Source: Epinephelus fuscoguttatus
Lineage: Eukaryota; Chordata; Actinopteri; Perciformes; Serranidae
Assembly (NCBI RefSeq): GCF_011397635.1
Contig: NC_064770.1
Span: 26,367,603 to 26,431,602, forward strand
DNA length: 64,000 bases
Direction of reading: 5' to 3'
Both the position numbers and the translations under genes were made by a program. The notes beneath the pieces were generated by a model, which made no database searches, was not told where the DNA came from, and worked only from the letters and a program-made list of their open reading frames with translations. Shown piece after piece: positions 44,300-58,000 of the stretch; position 1 is the stretch's first letter, and each line of letters starts with the position of its first letter.

Positions 44300-44700
44300 G
44301 GCCTCAGCTCACCAAAGGCAACTTGGGAGGGAGAGGAAGCGAGGAGAGAGGTAGAAACTAGGGCACTGTTATCTGGCCCCTTTTTACCAACCACCAGGCA
44401 CAAGGCAGAGAAAGAGAAAGAAAGAGCTGTGGACAGGAGAGCAGGAGAGACGAGAGGACACCAGAAGTGTAGTGAAGCTGTAGACGAGACCGGGGAACCT
44501 CTGGAGTCAACATCCGACGTCAAGGATCTGAAGACAAACAAGGCAACCTCGACTCGCTTACGCAGTCTTTACGATCACACGCACTCCATCTGCACACACC
44601 AGCATTTCACTTACTCGTGTCACACGCACCAACACACGTGCAAACACAGGCACGCGCACGCACACACGTCCAGAACTTTGCACACACGTCGAGCAGCAGC
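44300..44700 (+). promoter_or_regulatory. probable cacng1 promoter and 5' leader
   Basis: From 44,300 to the start codon there is no ATG on the plus strand, which suits an efficiently scanned leader. A purine-rich tract at about 44,325-44,460 is followed by a CA-rich tract at 44,590-44,690. Transcription start is not identifiable by eye. Confidence 0.4.
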
Positions 44701-44941
44701 ATGTTTGAGGAGCAGGCCACCAAGGTCAAGATCACGTCCGTGGTGATTGTGGTGGGCATGTCGGCGATGCTGGCGGCGGTGGTGACTGACCACTGGGCCG
44801 TGCTCAGCCCCCGGGTGGAGAAGCTCAACGCTACGTGCGAGGCGGCCCACTTTGGCCTCTGGAGGCTCTGCAAGAAGACCATCTTCATCGTGGAGGAGGA
44901 CCCTCAGGGCAAAGGCTGTGGCCCCATCAGCTTACCTGGAG
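44701..44941 (+). CDS. cacng1: cacng1 coding exon 1
   Basis: ATG in AGCAGCATGT, then 80 codons plus one base to a GTATGC donor. The frame is open upstream only to about 44,617 without another ATG, which fixes the start. It encodes span 1 and the first-loop signature. Confidence 0.96.
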
Positions 44942-47900
44942 GTATGCAGCCTTTTGTTCTAACTGTTGGCAAATAAAAACCTGCTGTTTGATGATTTTTG
45001 TGTTGCCTTACTTAGTGTAAAGGCTCATGTCAAGGTGAGAAACATTTTAAAATATTATGACTTCAATCTGTGTTGTGTGGTTGCTGATTGACAGCTCTCC
45101 TGGCTTGAAATAATCCTGGATACATAGTCAAGAGGAGCATAGTGAGGAGTTTTTCTATTGCCAGATTTAGAAATACAGAGACAGAAAAAAAACCTGTTGT
45201 TGGAAAGTGGATGGGAACCTGTGAAGAAATATTTATACTGCAGCTCTGCTTATGTATCTGTGTAAACATGCAGGTCAAAGCAGACAAAAGCAACAGAAAG
45301 AAATGGATTTAACAGCCTAATGGCGCGCCGTCTGCTGGCTTTCATATACTCCCTTTTTATCACAGCGAGAATGTAGCCTGAACTTTGATGTGTGTGGGTC
45401 TCATCCCTTCACAATTTTCAGTAATCTATGTATATATCCAGAAACAGGCGAAGCAAACAGCATCTAATATTTCCATAAATCTGCGGACATCATCTCGGAG
45501 GCATTTTAAGGACAATCTTGGTGAAAGTAAAGAAGGAAAAGAGAGTCAGTATTAGTCGGCCTTGTCTTCCACCCTCTTTGCCTCCATCTGTGTGCCTGCC
45601 CCTTCCCCTCTTCTCTCACTCCTCTCACACACGTTGGCACGTGTATATATATATGTGTATACACGGACACACACACACACACACACACACATCTTTGGAC
45701 TGAATGTGTAACAGCTCTATGGCCAGCTTCTCACTGAAACCATCATTATCTTCCACAAAGGAAGCCTCTGAACAGACTGCCAATTAAGCACAGTCGAGCA
45801 GCTGAAGTCAAGTGCGTAATGGAAGAGCATCGCTGCTGCAGTTCACAGTTAACATGACAAAAACACAAATCTGCTCTGTCTGGGCTGATGGACTCCCGAT
45901 GGAGGATGAGAAATAAAGTTTATTTTACCTCACAGGAAGTGTAAGATAATTTGTCAGCATATTCTCCGACTTCTACATCTCTTGTTCAGTCTGCCTCACA
46001 GTGTCACAGCCGTCATTGCAGTCAGGTTGTCCAAGCGAGGTTTCCTTCAGTCTTTAATGTTCAGGAGGTTTTGACCAGAAACCGAATTATCCACAAAGGT
46101 CTCCTCCTTTTCGCAAACAAACGGACCTCGTGATTAAAAGCGGTATAAGCACTCAATAAAGCAGTTTTACGCCGACACTGACGCTGTTTGGCTCGTCGGA
46201 GAGGGGCTACTATCTTAGCATCTGCTAATGTGTGCTCACCTTTTTTCTCTGATAACTTAAAATCCAGATGTTCAGGATGTTTTTTCCAGGGGCTGAATTA
46301 TCCGCAGAGGTCTCTTCCTCTTCAAAACAAACGGACCAGATTATTTAAAACAGTAAAAAGACTAAATACAGCCTTTTCATGTTTCAAATTCTCCGACATT
46401 GTTTTGCATGTTGGAGACAGGCCGTTAGCGCAGCACCTGCTAATGTGTGCTCACCTTTTTACTCTGGTAACTTAAGATTCAGACATTCAGGAGGTTTTTA
46501 GCGGGAGCCGAATTATCCTCAGAGTTTTCCTCCTCTCCAAAACAAATGGACCCAGTGATTTAAACTGGTAAAAACACTGAAAAAAGCAGTTTCACGTTAA
46601 AAATCAGTGTTTCTCTGACACTGTTTGGCACAGCAGGGGCTGGAGCCGAGTTGCCGCTAACCTTTGCTCGGCTCGTTTCTCTGATATCTTCAGATTTAGA
46701 TGCCTGATAACTGGATGAAAATCATTCATCCAGTTAAGTACATAGTTAAAAATGATCAAGATCTACAGACTGTATTGTAAAAGTGTGGCTTAAAACTGAA
46801 TAAAAGTCCATTTATGACAGCTTCTGGCAGACAACCACAACCCTGACGCATGCACAGAGGGCGTATGACAGCATTGATAGGTGCCAAATGACACAGACTG
46901 TCAAAATTGCAGATTTTTTCTGGGTTTTTATTTAAATTTAAATACACAATTCATTCATTTTAATGTAGAAAGGTTACATATCATGTCTTTAAATGCAGTA
47001 CTGTCACTTAATTACAAACTATAACAAAAAGAAACAGTAAAAAGGTGGAGAGGCTGCTTGGTGCAGAATCTGTGTCAAAAAGTGAAAAGGTGATCTTCAA
47101 CACAAACAAATTGCATAACATTGCAATGCAGTAAGTGATGCCTCAAAACCAGTCAAAAGCATTCTGTGTCGTATTCAAATGTCTGTGTCTCTGAAATAGC
47201 CTTGTAGCTTTAATTACAAGCCCGGTGTGAACAGAGCCAGCCCTGGGATAAACACTGTCTCTCTGGCCTCTGGCTGTGTGCGCTTGTGCCTCGCAGCCTA
47301 ACAGAGAGATTTCACTCCGACTCTCTCATTGACTTCGCCTCCGGCTCCAGCACCTCAGGATCAGTACAGGCCTTAATGAAGTGTGGCTTCCCGCTCGAGC
47401 TCATGAGTTAGAGTACACCTGGGAGACTCGGGACGGATGAAGGAGATCGGGGGGGAGAAAACTGAAGTCTGAGTGGGTGGATAGAGGGTGGGCATGCCTA
47501 TGTTGACCTGGAAAGGAGGAGCGCTTTTATAGTATCCACAGAAGGAGGGGGGCTTTCAGTGAAGGGAGGTGAAGCTGGCAGAGAAAGAGATGTGACAGCT
47601 GCCTGTCATCCAAATGTAACACATCAAGGGCCTCCAGAGCACCTTCTTGGTGTAAAATGATGATGAGATTCCTATCTGTTAAAAACAGTAGTTGGAGATT
47701 ATTTTCCCACATGGACAAGTCTCCTGTGTAGCTGACAGACTCGCAACTCAAATAAGACAAACAATTGAGTTCTAACCTCCTCAACCTGACAGCAGCAGTG
47801 AAACAGTGTCAGAATATCAGCGTCGAATCCAAACCGCCACTGCAATACTCGACATGATCTGGAACGGACGGGAATGACAAGGAGAGCGAAGCCATCTGAC

Positions 47901-49000
47901 AGACTGAACTTGTCGGCGGCTCACCTGTCGTGCTTCCAGCAGCAAAGGGAGTTCAGTCCTCAGTCTGCTGCTACCTGTGTGCCTCAAGAAATATCAGCTG
48001 TTCTAACAGAGACCCTCTTGATTACATTCTCCCAACCACAGTGGTGTGTCTAAACCTGGCTTATGAGGGAAAATGACTCATTCTCTCATATTACCTGAAA
48101 AAGGTCTGGGGATTTGGCACGAAGCTGTGCGGCTCTGCCATTTGCTCCCACGCCAGACACAAGGGTTTTAGTTATACAAGCCCATCTGTCCCCATTTTTG
48201 GCCTGGGTGCCATCAGGAAATGGATCCATAAGTGTGGTGGTGTGTCACTAGTCCTCTGTGCTGTCTTTTTGCATACTGTCAAGATGACATTGGGTGAGAC
48301 TAGAGCTGCAAGGATTATCAAGTAGTTTTCTATGATTGAATTAATCACCACCTACTTTGATCATGAATTTATTAGTGATTTCTTAAGAAAAATGTTAAAA
48401 TTCTCTGAATCCAGCTCCTTAAATGTGACTTTTTTCTTGTTTCTTTACTCCGTAAACTGAATATCTTTGGGTTGTGGACAGAACGAGACATTTGAGGATG
48501 TCATCTTGGACCTTTGGGAAACATTGATTAACATTTTTCACCATTTTCTAACATTTTATAAACCAAACAACGAATCATTTAATCGACAAAATAATCAGCA
48601 GATTAATCAACAATGAAAACAACCATTAGTCACAGCCCTAGGAGAGTTGCTGACTGACCAATTTCCAGCTGAGTTTCAGTGACTGTCCTCACCAGGCGAG
48701 GCTGACTGTCCTCCTTCAGCGGCCAAGAAAAAGCGTACAGTTTTCGTCTCAACAGGTGCTTTCTCTACTGGCACCCAGTTGCTCAATCTGGCTGATGTAG
48801 TTTGACAGCAGAAAGGACCACAGAGAAAAAGAGCCACTCTCTGGCTTCAGCTGCTCTGCTGCTCTCTCCTTGATAGAGTGCTATCAGCTCTGGCAACACG
48901 GCTGAGTACTGAGGGCTTGGCTGGATTGCACATTTGGAGTGTAATTTCACATGTATGATAGTGTTTTAGAAGTGATAAATTCACAAGCGCGCACGCACAC

Positions 49001-49042
<42 letters not shown>

Positions 49043-52000
49043 TTTTGCAAGATACTTTTTGCACTTATGCAAGCCAGCCTCAGGCGGCAACATTAAAGGA
49101 ATACTTCACCTACAAAATGATCATTTGGATATCAATTACTCACCTTGGTGTTACATTTAATGCTGCACGGTTTGCACGGTTAACAATATGAAGAAAATTC
49201 TTGATGAATTGAAGTAAAAGTGGTCATCTGTTTACAAACTCGCACACACCTTGTGCAGTATAATCCAAGTCTCATTTATGTGGTTGTATGCTCAGTGCTT
49301 CCCAATCACATGCATTTTAGCTAAAACCCTAAGTACAAGTAGAGTGCCTAGGAAAATGTGTGAGCAGAGTTAAAATGCATGTGCTTGCCCAGGCGCAGGC
49401 TGTATACCCCTAAAAAGTACTGCATGTATATAACCCACATAACCTGGAAGGCTGCAATCATGTGACCACTCGCACTAACGGGAGTAAGGAAGGAAATAAT
49501 ATAAAAACGATGTGACCACTGCTGACCCAGGTGAGAGTGGACTCAAACGCACAACTCTGGAGACAACTTGGGTGAAATAACAGTCTTTACTGGTCAACAG
49601 GTAGGTTCAGTAAACAGAAGGACTATCAGTGGAGGCAAACAAATCCAAAAGGGATGAGGCAGAGGCAGAGTCAGTCAACAGGCTGGATAAAAAAAAAGGT
49701 GATCTGGCACCAAGAGAAAACAAGACACATTAAACACTGTGGTGAGGGGAAGGATAATGAGACACAGGTGAGGCTAATCAGGGCGGGGCAGACAATCAGA
49801 CACAGGTGAAGTCATCGAAAGGGAGGGAAAACACACAGGGGCAGGACGTGAAGTGATCTGAAATGAGAGGAGGTGTGTCTGTGTGCAGATTCTCAGTCAT
49901 CCAGATCATGGTAATCACAAGTGCTATAGCTATATCTTAGGCAACTGGACTTGCTTGAGTTTCTTGAAGACATTTCGCCTCTTATCCAAGAGGCTTCTTC
50001 AGTCCAAAATTGTAGAAGCTTTGAGTTATCTGAACGTATGCTGTCATGGTGTTTCTTTTCCTAAACGTAACCCATGTTACTTTACTTGCCTAAACCTCAG
50101 CCACATAACTTCACATTACAGTACATAACATCATTTGTAGGGTGCTAATTTGTCAGCTATCCTACGAACCATTGTATGAGGATACGTTGCCAGGCCTGCT
50201 GATCGTAAGTGTGGGTAAGGTTATAGCAAAATGCATGTGTTTGGGAAGTGCTGAGCATATGACTGGATAGAAGAGCTTATGCTTGTTGGGTATAAGCCAG
50301 CAGTATGTTCACTGGGTTAGTTTAGCAGCTATGCTAATGCTAGTTTGCTAACTAGCTAATTTGCAGTCGTCATTTCCAGTGAGTGCACAACAGCAGTGTT
50401 TGGTCTGAGACAACACTACCTTATTGAAATTTGCGCACTACACCAATGAGTACATAGTGCACATAGTATACTACATAGAAATGTACTAACAGAAGTATAT
50501 GATTTGAGACACAGCATTAGATTACACTGAATGTGTTTTGCCGTTGTTAAAGATGGCCTCCTATTACTCCAATTCATCAAGAATTGTCTCACTTTTTGGG
50601 TTCTACCTTCACCTTGGAGGCATGCTTGGTTCGAACCCAGGGTGGGGGAGCCCTTCTGTGTGGAGTTTGCATGTTCTCCAGCTTCCTCCCACAGTCCAAA
50701 GACATGCAGGTTAATTGGTGACTCTAAATTGTCCATAGGTGTGAATGTGAGTGTGAATGGTTGTCTGTCTCTGTGTGTCAGCCCTGTGATAGTCTGGTGA
50801 CCTGTCCAGGGTGTACCCCGCCTCTCGCCCAGTGTCAGCTGAGGTAGGCTCCAGCCTCTCCACGACCCCTAATAGGATAAGCGCTTACGGGAAATGAATG
50901 AATTAACGAATGAACGGGGTTAGTAACTTCTATATTAATGGTCATTTTGTGAGTGAAGTATGCCTTTAACACCTCATGATGATGGAGTGATAGATTTTAT
51001 ATCCCAGTATTTGACATACAATAGCAGTGAATAGTTCTGAACAAATATTTAGATCATTCTGGCACAATTAGCAACAAGCCAGTGGTGCAAAAATACACTC
51101 AGCATTTACTCTTACTGCTGCAGGTTCAGAGGTCAAAGAGATCTCTCATACTGTTTTTGATGGGTCTGCATAAGTAACTAGCCACTGAGTTCAGGGCCTA
51201 ATGGAGTGGCTGACTAACAACAACACACCAGCATTACTTTATCTGCTTCTCCATTTAGTGTGCGCCGTCGGTCGAGTGTTTAGCACATAAGCAAAGCACG
51301 GTTGTGTAAAAAAAGAAAAAAAAGCCCGAGTTGATCGAGAGTGCACCATAACAGATTACATCCTTGATGAACAATATACCCAAGCAAGCAGCGGTGATTG
51401 GACTTAATAACATGCATTTGCATTTTCCCAAACAGAGGGGGAGTTAGTCGTCAAGAGGCACGTACACAAACACTTTTTTCATATAGGCACAAGGGCTTGC
51501 ATAACAATGGCAGCAAAGCGGTGAACCCAAATGACTTTTGAAATTAGCTTCCCACAAATGACGCATGACAGCTTGAGTGCTGCAAAAATCAAACGAACCC
51601 TTTATGGATCACATCGCGCTGCTCGGATGGGAAATAAAAAGCGTAAATGGTGCTTTTGTGTGTATGTGTGGGTTTCTACACATATGTGTGGGAAGAACAA
51701 GGAGAGGAGTTTAATATCAGAGATGTTTTTAGAGCTTCTGAGTGGTCAACTTTGCTAATATTTCCAACAGTGGAAAGAAATTAGCACTTTTACTTTGAAA
51801 TAAAACGTCCTCCTCCTCTGCTTCTTTCAGTGACACAATGCCTGTCTGGCGCCCCCAATGCATACCTTCGAAAACACCGGTGTCACCTTGAGCCACCATT
51901 TTCACTTTCTAGGCACCCAGTCATTTTCCTTTCTAGCTCCGGGTGCAGAGCCAAAACTCTGGAGGTGTGGCGCTGATTTGGCATTCAGAAAAACAGGTGC

Positions 52001-55000
52001 AAGGTTCAAAATTTGAATGAGTCACTCGCCATTATGTAAATTTGAGAAATATAAAAGGAATTACACATTCAGAGATTACATTAGTTACAGAGTGAGATGC
52101 TCGGATGTAGTTTGTAGGGACTATGGTGATGACAAACTTTAATGTTTTGAATTTCATAATAAAGGGCACACACATACGCACATGCACATACTCGCAAGGG
52201 CCGTGAGGACTCTCCTGTGCTGCTGCGTCCCAGTTATCAGACCTCCTAGTGGAATAGCCATTCAAATACCATCACTACCACCACCACCCATCCTATTCAC
52301 ATTGACCCAGAATTAGTCGGTCATTCTGGATGGCTAGAAAAAGAACAGCCCCCCCCCCCCATCGCCTGATAAACTCATCTTCTTTAAGAGTCCTGCAAAA
52401 GATACAGAAGCTATTTTCGAGACCAAATACAATTGTGATTATAGGTAAAAACCTATAGAAAGCTGTCAAACAAATCAACAAAAATACTAAACTGAGAGAA
52501 GAATGGAAGACAAAGCTGAGGTGGAAGACAAAGACAGGTTTAATGAGTGGTGGGAGGACGGAGAGGAAAGTACGGGTGCAGGAGAAGCCACACATCACAG
52601 AGATTAAGGTGGTAGCAAAGTTTAATGGAAAGATGCAAAACCAAAATGACAAGCGATGCTTCGTTTTAATCACTCTCCCACTGGAACTAAATCTCCCCAT
52701 TAGCCTGACCGCAAGGTCAATGACACGGACCCAGATGTTCTCCTCCTCACTGAATGTTCACCATCTAAAGTTACAAGGCAGATTTGTTTTTAAAGTGGAA
52801 GTAGATGAGTTTTTTTCTTTATCTTAACATTATTGAATAAATGTTCATCTCGCAGTGTAATGGCTATAGAATGATGTCATCATTGTTGTTTCGCCTGGCT
52901 CTCTATGAGGCTAACTTTCACCATGCAACTCTGTCTACCAGCAGGTATGATCTCCAAAGGAAAATGAAAGCTCAATATTTATAGCACAAAGAAAGTGTGT
53001 CAACTATTGCACAACCAAACCAGCAAGAAGACAGCCCTTATGTTTCCCTGATAGCTATCAGTAGCTATCCCCAGTTGCCAAAGACTATCAGTGTAAGTTA
53101 TTTGCAGTTACTATCCCCAGTAGCAGAAATGGTGGACAGTGGAACAACTGACGTAACCGTGGAAAAGAAATGCAGTGTATCCTGTATTGTTGGTGCTTGT
53201 AAACCTCTGAGGAAAATGGAAAATGATCTGGTTGTCACTGTGACAGCTGTGCCAACAATGATACCTCTTGGAAGTTGAAAAGTTGTCTGTTTCCAACTTT
53301 TTGTGGGCAGAGTGTTTTACTTTAACAAAATATGAATGTAGGTACACTTGATGTGTCTTAGCAAACACTACCAGTAAAACCAGTATAATGTGTCATAAAC
53401 ACAAAACTTGGCAAAAAAAAGTTGACGTTTTCTAAATTTTTGGCTCAGCATAATGATTCAGGCACAAAGAAGAAGCAAAATGATTAAATCATTGGGATGA
53501 ATCACATCTGTGCGATCGCTCTTCCAGCCTTCTGTCTGTTTTAGCCGAAGTAAAGTACTGAAAAACTTCTCCTGACTGCCCATTTGGAAGAAGCTATGCC
53601 TGTCATTTGGCTTGATTTAGGTTATGAATTTGCACCTGTATTTGTTGTGTGCGCTATTTGCCAGTTTGGAATGAATCAAAATGTTGAAAACAAATCATAC
53701 CCATCACAATAAAATGAGCCTAATTGCTAAATGACATGCCTGATGAGTGGTGGTCTAATTGTGCCTGAGCAACCATAGCCAGAAATGACAGCCCCATCAA
53801 GCTGTGCATTTCTCAAAAAAAGATTTTTTATGGTAAATTGGACCACCGTTATTATTACAAAGTGCATACCTGCCATGCTAGAATGGAAAAGTTGTCCAAT
53901 AAATGCCACTGGTATCGGCACTGTACATTTCAGCAAACCATGCTACATTTGTACATTTAATATGTACAAAGTGAAGTTGACATTTCTTTACATTTCAATA
54001 CTGATTTTTTTTGGTGTGATTACACTGTGGTTAGCATGTGGTTAGGTTTAGGCATGAAGACCACCTGGTTAGGGTTAGGAAAGGGTTATGGTTGGGTTTG
54101 GGTTTGGGTTTGGGTTTTAATAAGGCTGCACCGGGCTGCTGATTTGGTGTGTGTGATATGGAAGGAGAGAAATGGTGATGTGGAATAGTTTTGCTCCTCT
54201 GCTTGGAGGACCAGGGTTTGATTCCCAAGCAGACCACAGGACCTAAGGACAGAAGAAGCAGCATGCCCAGTTTTATTTCTGAGTGGGTGGTGGCTGTTTG
54301 ATGGGGTGACTGAGGGGGCGGGGTCCAGGTCGAATCTGTGGTTACGATGGGGGTAATATTAGATGGTGATGTTTTGTTATGGTAGAGCTGTGGTGAGCAC
54401 TCAAACAGAGCATTCAAAATGAGAGGCTTCGCCATGGGAGATTGGGGTTCAAGTCCTGGTCCCGGCTGCATCAGTCCCCAGACCTGTGGACCCCCCGGAG
54501 AGGCAACATCCAAGCACATAAGAAAATACCTAGCTGAAAATACCTGGTTTGGTCGTTACAAACATGGTTGAATATGTCCCGCCTCTTGGTAAAGCATACC
54601 TGCTTTTTTCACTATAATATCAATGTGGGTCTTGAACAGTTGTCCGCTGCTTGCCAGCAGTCTCACTGAGGTCTAACGCATTGCACCATGGGGATTAGAA
54701 TATCAGCTCATATACCTGTAATCTTAACCACACCACTTTAGAAACACTGATATGATATGTATGAAATATATAAATGTTACGGATCTGTGGTTTGCAGAAA
54801 TGTACATTTTATTCTGGCAACTGGGCTGAGACTTTAAGAGCTTTAACAACAGTAACTAAGGGGAGGGTGGGGCTAAGCAAAGGGTCACTTACTCAACTTA
54901 AGAAAATCTGTCACTCTCCTAGCTCTCATTTTGCTCTCCCAGCTCTCTACATCATCCTTTTTAATTCATCAGGATCAGCAGATAACTAGAGGCTCAGGCT

Positions 55001-58000
55001 TTTGAAGCCTCTTTTGTATAAACCAAAGGTCTTTTCTATCTTGTCTTTGTGTGGCAGGCAGATAATAGTCCTAATAGAAACTAGAGTAAATCTTACAGCT
55101 ACACCCAAACACATATTAGCTTAGACTAGTTTAGCCCCAGAGGTAAATACAGCTAATGACAGACGACTAATGAAAATAATGTATTTGCAGATCCAGGCTG
55201 CTCTCTGTCGACCCCACCTCCGATTCCCCTCGCCGCCAGCCTGTCCATCCCCTTAATCACACACATGCAGCCATATGCATGCACACACTCCTCTTGATAT
55301 GCCTTTACATGGGTAAATAGACAGGACTAGCCAAGACCTGCAGCAGCCTGTTGCTAGGTTACCTCTTTAGTGATTCCTTCTCATCCTGGGTAACAAACAG
55401 CTCCTCTGTTGCCTGGTGCACACACACATACACACACACACACAGTATGTGCACACACAAACATTGTCCATCTCTGTGTGGACCGAGAGAGCACCTGTCT
55501 GCTTTATGGGTTTAATTTCAGCAAGAGAGGACGGCGAGTGGAGGAAAAAGGGGACACTCACTTGGCCTTTACGTCCTCCCTGCCGCTCCCTCTCAGCCCA
55601 GCTGTCCTTAGAGACTGCAAACAGATAGATGGATGTGTGTTTCTGCAATGACTGCACTCAGACATCGTTTTTTTCTATATGAGGCTATATTGAAGATGGA
55701 GGTCAAAGGACCAGAGTTTGTGTGAGCGAAGTGCAGAAATGTATCATTTCTGTGTAGAAATGCTGATTTCTTAGATGTTAACACAGCCAACATGAAGGAG
55801 AGTGAAGGATTTGAGTTAAAGACTTTTTATTTTAGGAAGACGGCGAGTCACAGAACACTGCTGTGATTTGGGGGTGGTGTTCAATGTGCATTGGATCAAA
55901 CAACCAGAGAGGAACTGCTACAGCTGATTATCTGCCCATTTAGAAATGACACAGATATGCTATTTCATGCTCAGATAACACATAGCACACAGTCTATACT
56001 TTGTTTTCTGGCACAATAAGTACCAAAGAATGTTATTCAAACAAAGAGGCACAGTTTCTAGTCACTCGGCTTGTCTCACAGTTGTTCAAGTTCAAGTTTA
56101 CTGTGTAAACAAGTTATACTTAAATGCTTGTGCTCAGTGGCACTTTCCGTACAACAACAAATAAATAACATTACAACATACAGCACAAAAAGTCTACAAG
56201 CAACAAAGTTCAACAATGTGCAGTGTGTACGAATGTGTCAACTGCTAAGCGACCTGACAGCCCGAGGAATGAAGCTGTTGCTGGGATAGTTGGTGTGGGA
56301 TTTAATGCTATGATAGTGTTTTTTTTCATGGTCGCACTGAGAATAGAGCATGAGCGGAATGTCAGGTATCCTTAAGGATGTTTTGGGCTGTCCTTTGAGC
56401 CCAGTCTTACTCTGAAGTCTTCGAAATCCAACGCTTGGGCAGTGACTTGCAGCATCAGACACCAAGGAAAAAGGTATCCTTCAAGTCAGCATGATAAGCG
56501 GCTGGTTGCCGTTTTTGTTAAATGGTGCCTGGCTGCGTCAGGGGGAAACACGGCGGGACATGGATGAAAGTTAGGGTGGCGAAAGTCAGACTGGGGCAGG
56601 CTGGAGGTGGTGGTGGATGGGTCCAACAAACACCAACTTTCACCCAAGAGAGCGGTGTTCACATCACATAAGATTATAAAGCCAAGCCCTGTTCTTTATT
56701 CCTAAACCTAACCATGTGTGTTTGTTGTTGAAGGGGAAAAAACGTCAAATCGCGGTGTTGTACTGACGTAGTGCGTCTATCTTTAAAGAGCCTGTATGTG
56801 AACTGTAAATTTCCTGTGAAAATGGAAGTGTATTTTGAAAGAAGATAATGTGTGTAACAGGCAGAACTTGACAGCGTCCCTGAACGTTAACAACCAACGC
56901 ACACAGGGTACCTTGCATGTCTTTTGTGGACATGTAAAGTACATGACCAAACATCAATATGTCATAACATATAACAGTGTCGGTGTGAGAGAATGTGTTT
57001 TGATAAAACACCATTTTTCAAATCCTGAAATTTAATTTGGTCAAAAATGTGCTGTTTCTAGACGTGTAAGAACTTTATAAATAGCAGAACATTTAATGAT
57101 CTATACTATAATGATCAAATAACTTTGCCAGCTGAAAGCTAATCGACTAAAGGCAATGGATACATGTAAAACAACTATTTATAAGGCAACAAACAAAGCC
57201 AGAATTCCAGACTGAAATATATAATTAAGTCATGCCATCATGGGTGCAGATCCCGGGGGGGACGGGGGGGACATGCCCCCCCCAAATTCTGAAAAACACA
57301 AATTGTCCCCCCCATTTCTAAATAGCTTAAATGATTGAAATTGAACAAATGTATACAGTAGTCCTATATACTGGGAGAAAGGGAAGATGATGAGGAGAAA
57401 TGGGAATCCGTGAGAGGCGAGAGATGAGAACGTGAGCGGACATAACATGCCTGAGACCCTGAAACTAGAAGTAGCATTAACTAACAGTGAAGCAGTGAAA
57501 AGGAGGGTGATGGCTGGTTCCATGTACTACTGGCTGTTTAAGAGAAATAAACAGGAAAGGTAAGCATATGATTCTCTTTGTAGTGCTTTTTGAATGACTT
57601 GGTGATGGTGATGAGCCTCTATGAAATCGTGAAATATGCTGGCAATCTCAAGCGCTCTGTCGGCATGATTTGCATGCGTGCAATTAAAAAAAAAAATCAC
57701 AACTGATGGTGTCCCCCCCAAACTTGTCATCAGATCTGCACCCATGCATGCCATATAATAATGCTTTTTGGGCAGATGCATGTGTAATGACTCGTCTTCA
57801 TGTTTATTTGACATCCCTGTGTGTCCTATTTTATTTTGGTAACCATTGTCTCATCTCGATTTAGATCCCACGACTTGTCAATCGTCCCTCCTTTGTGACT
57901 GCTCGCCCCGCTCTAATGTATTTCACCTGTGTCTCATTGTCTCCCTTGTCTAGTCCTTGTCCTCCCCTCCTTTGTTGCAAGAATGTTTGAATCTTTGTGT

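Noticed and set aside
52293..52700. 135-codon open frame on the minus strand, hydrophobic
   Set aside because: No recognisable domain, low-complexity Leu/Phe/Ser composition, no splice partners; it lies in an intron and looks like chance.
54190..54470. Two tRNA B-box-like stretches (GGTTTGATTCCC, GGGTTCAAGTCC)
   Set aside because: No A box at the right distance and no acceptor or T-stem pairing that holds; at most SINE debris.
54031..54519. 162-codon open frame on the minus strand, Pro/Lys-rich
   Set aside because: It crosses the telomere-like tract and the interior of family A copy 5; repeat-derived.
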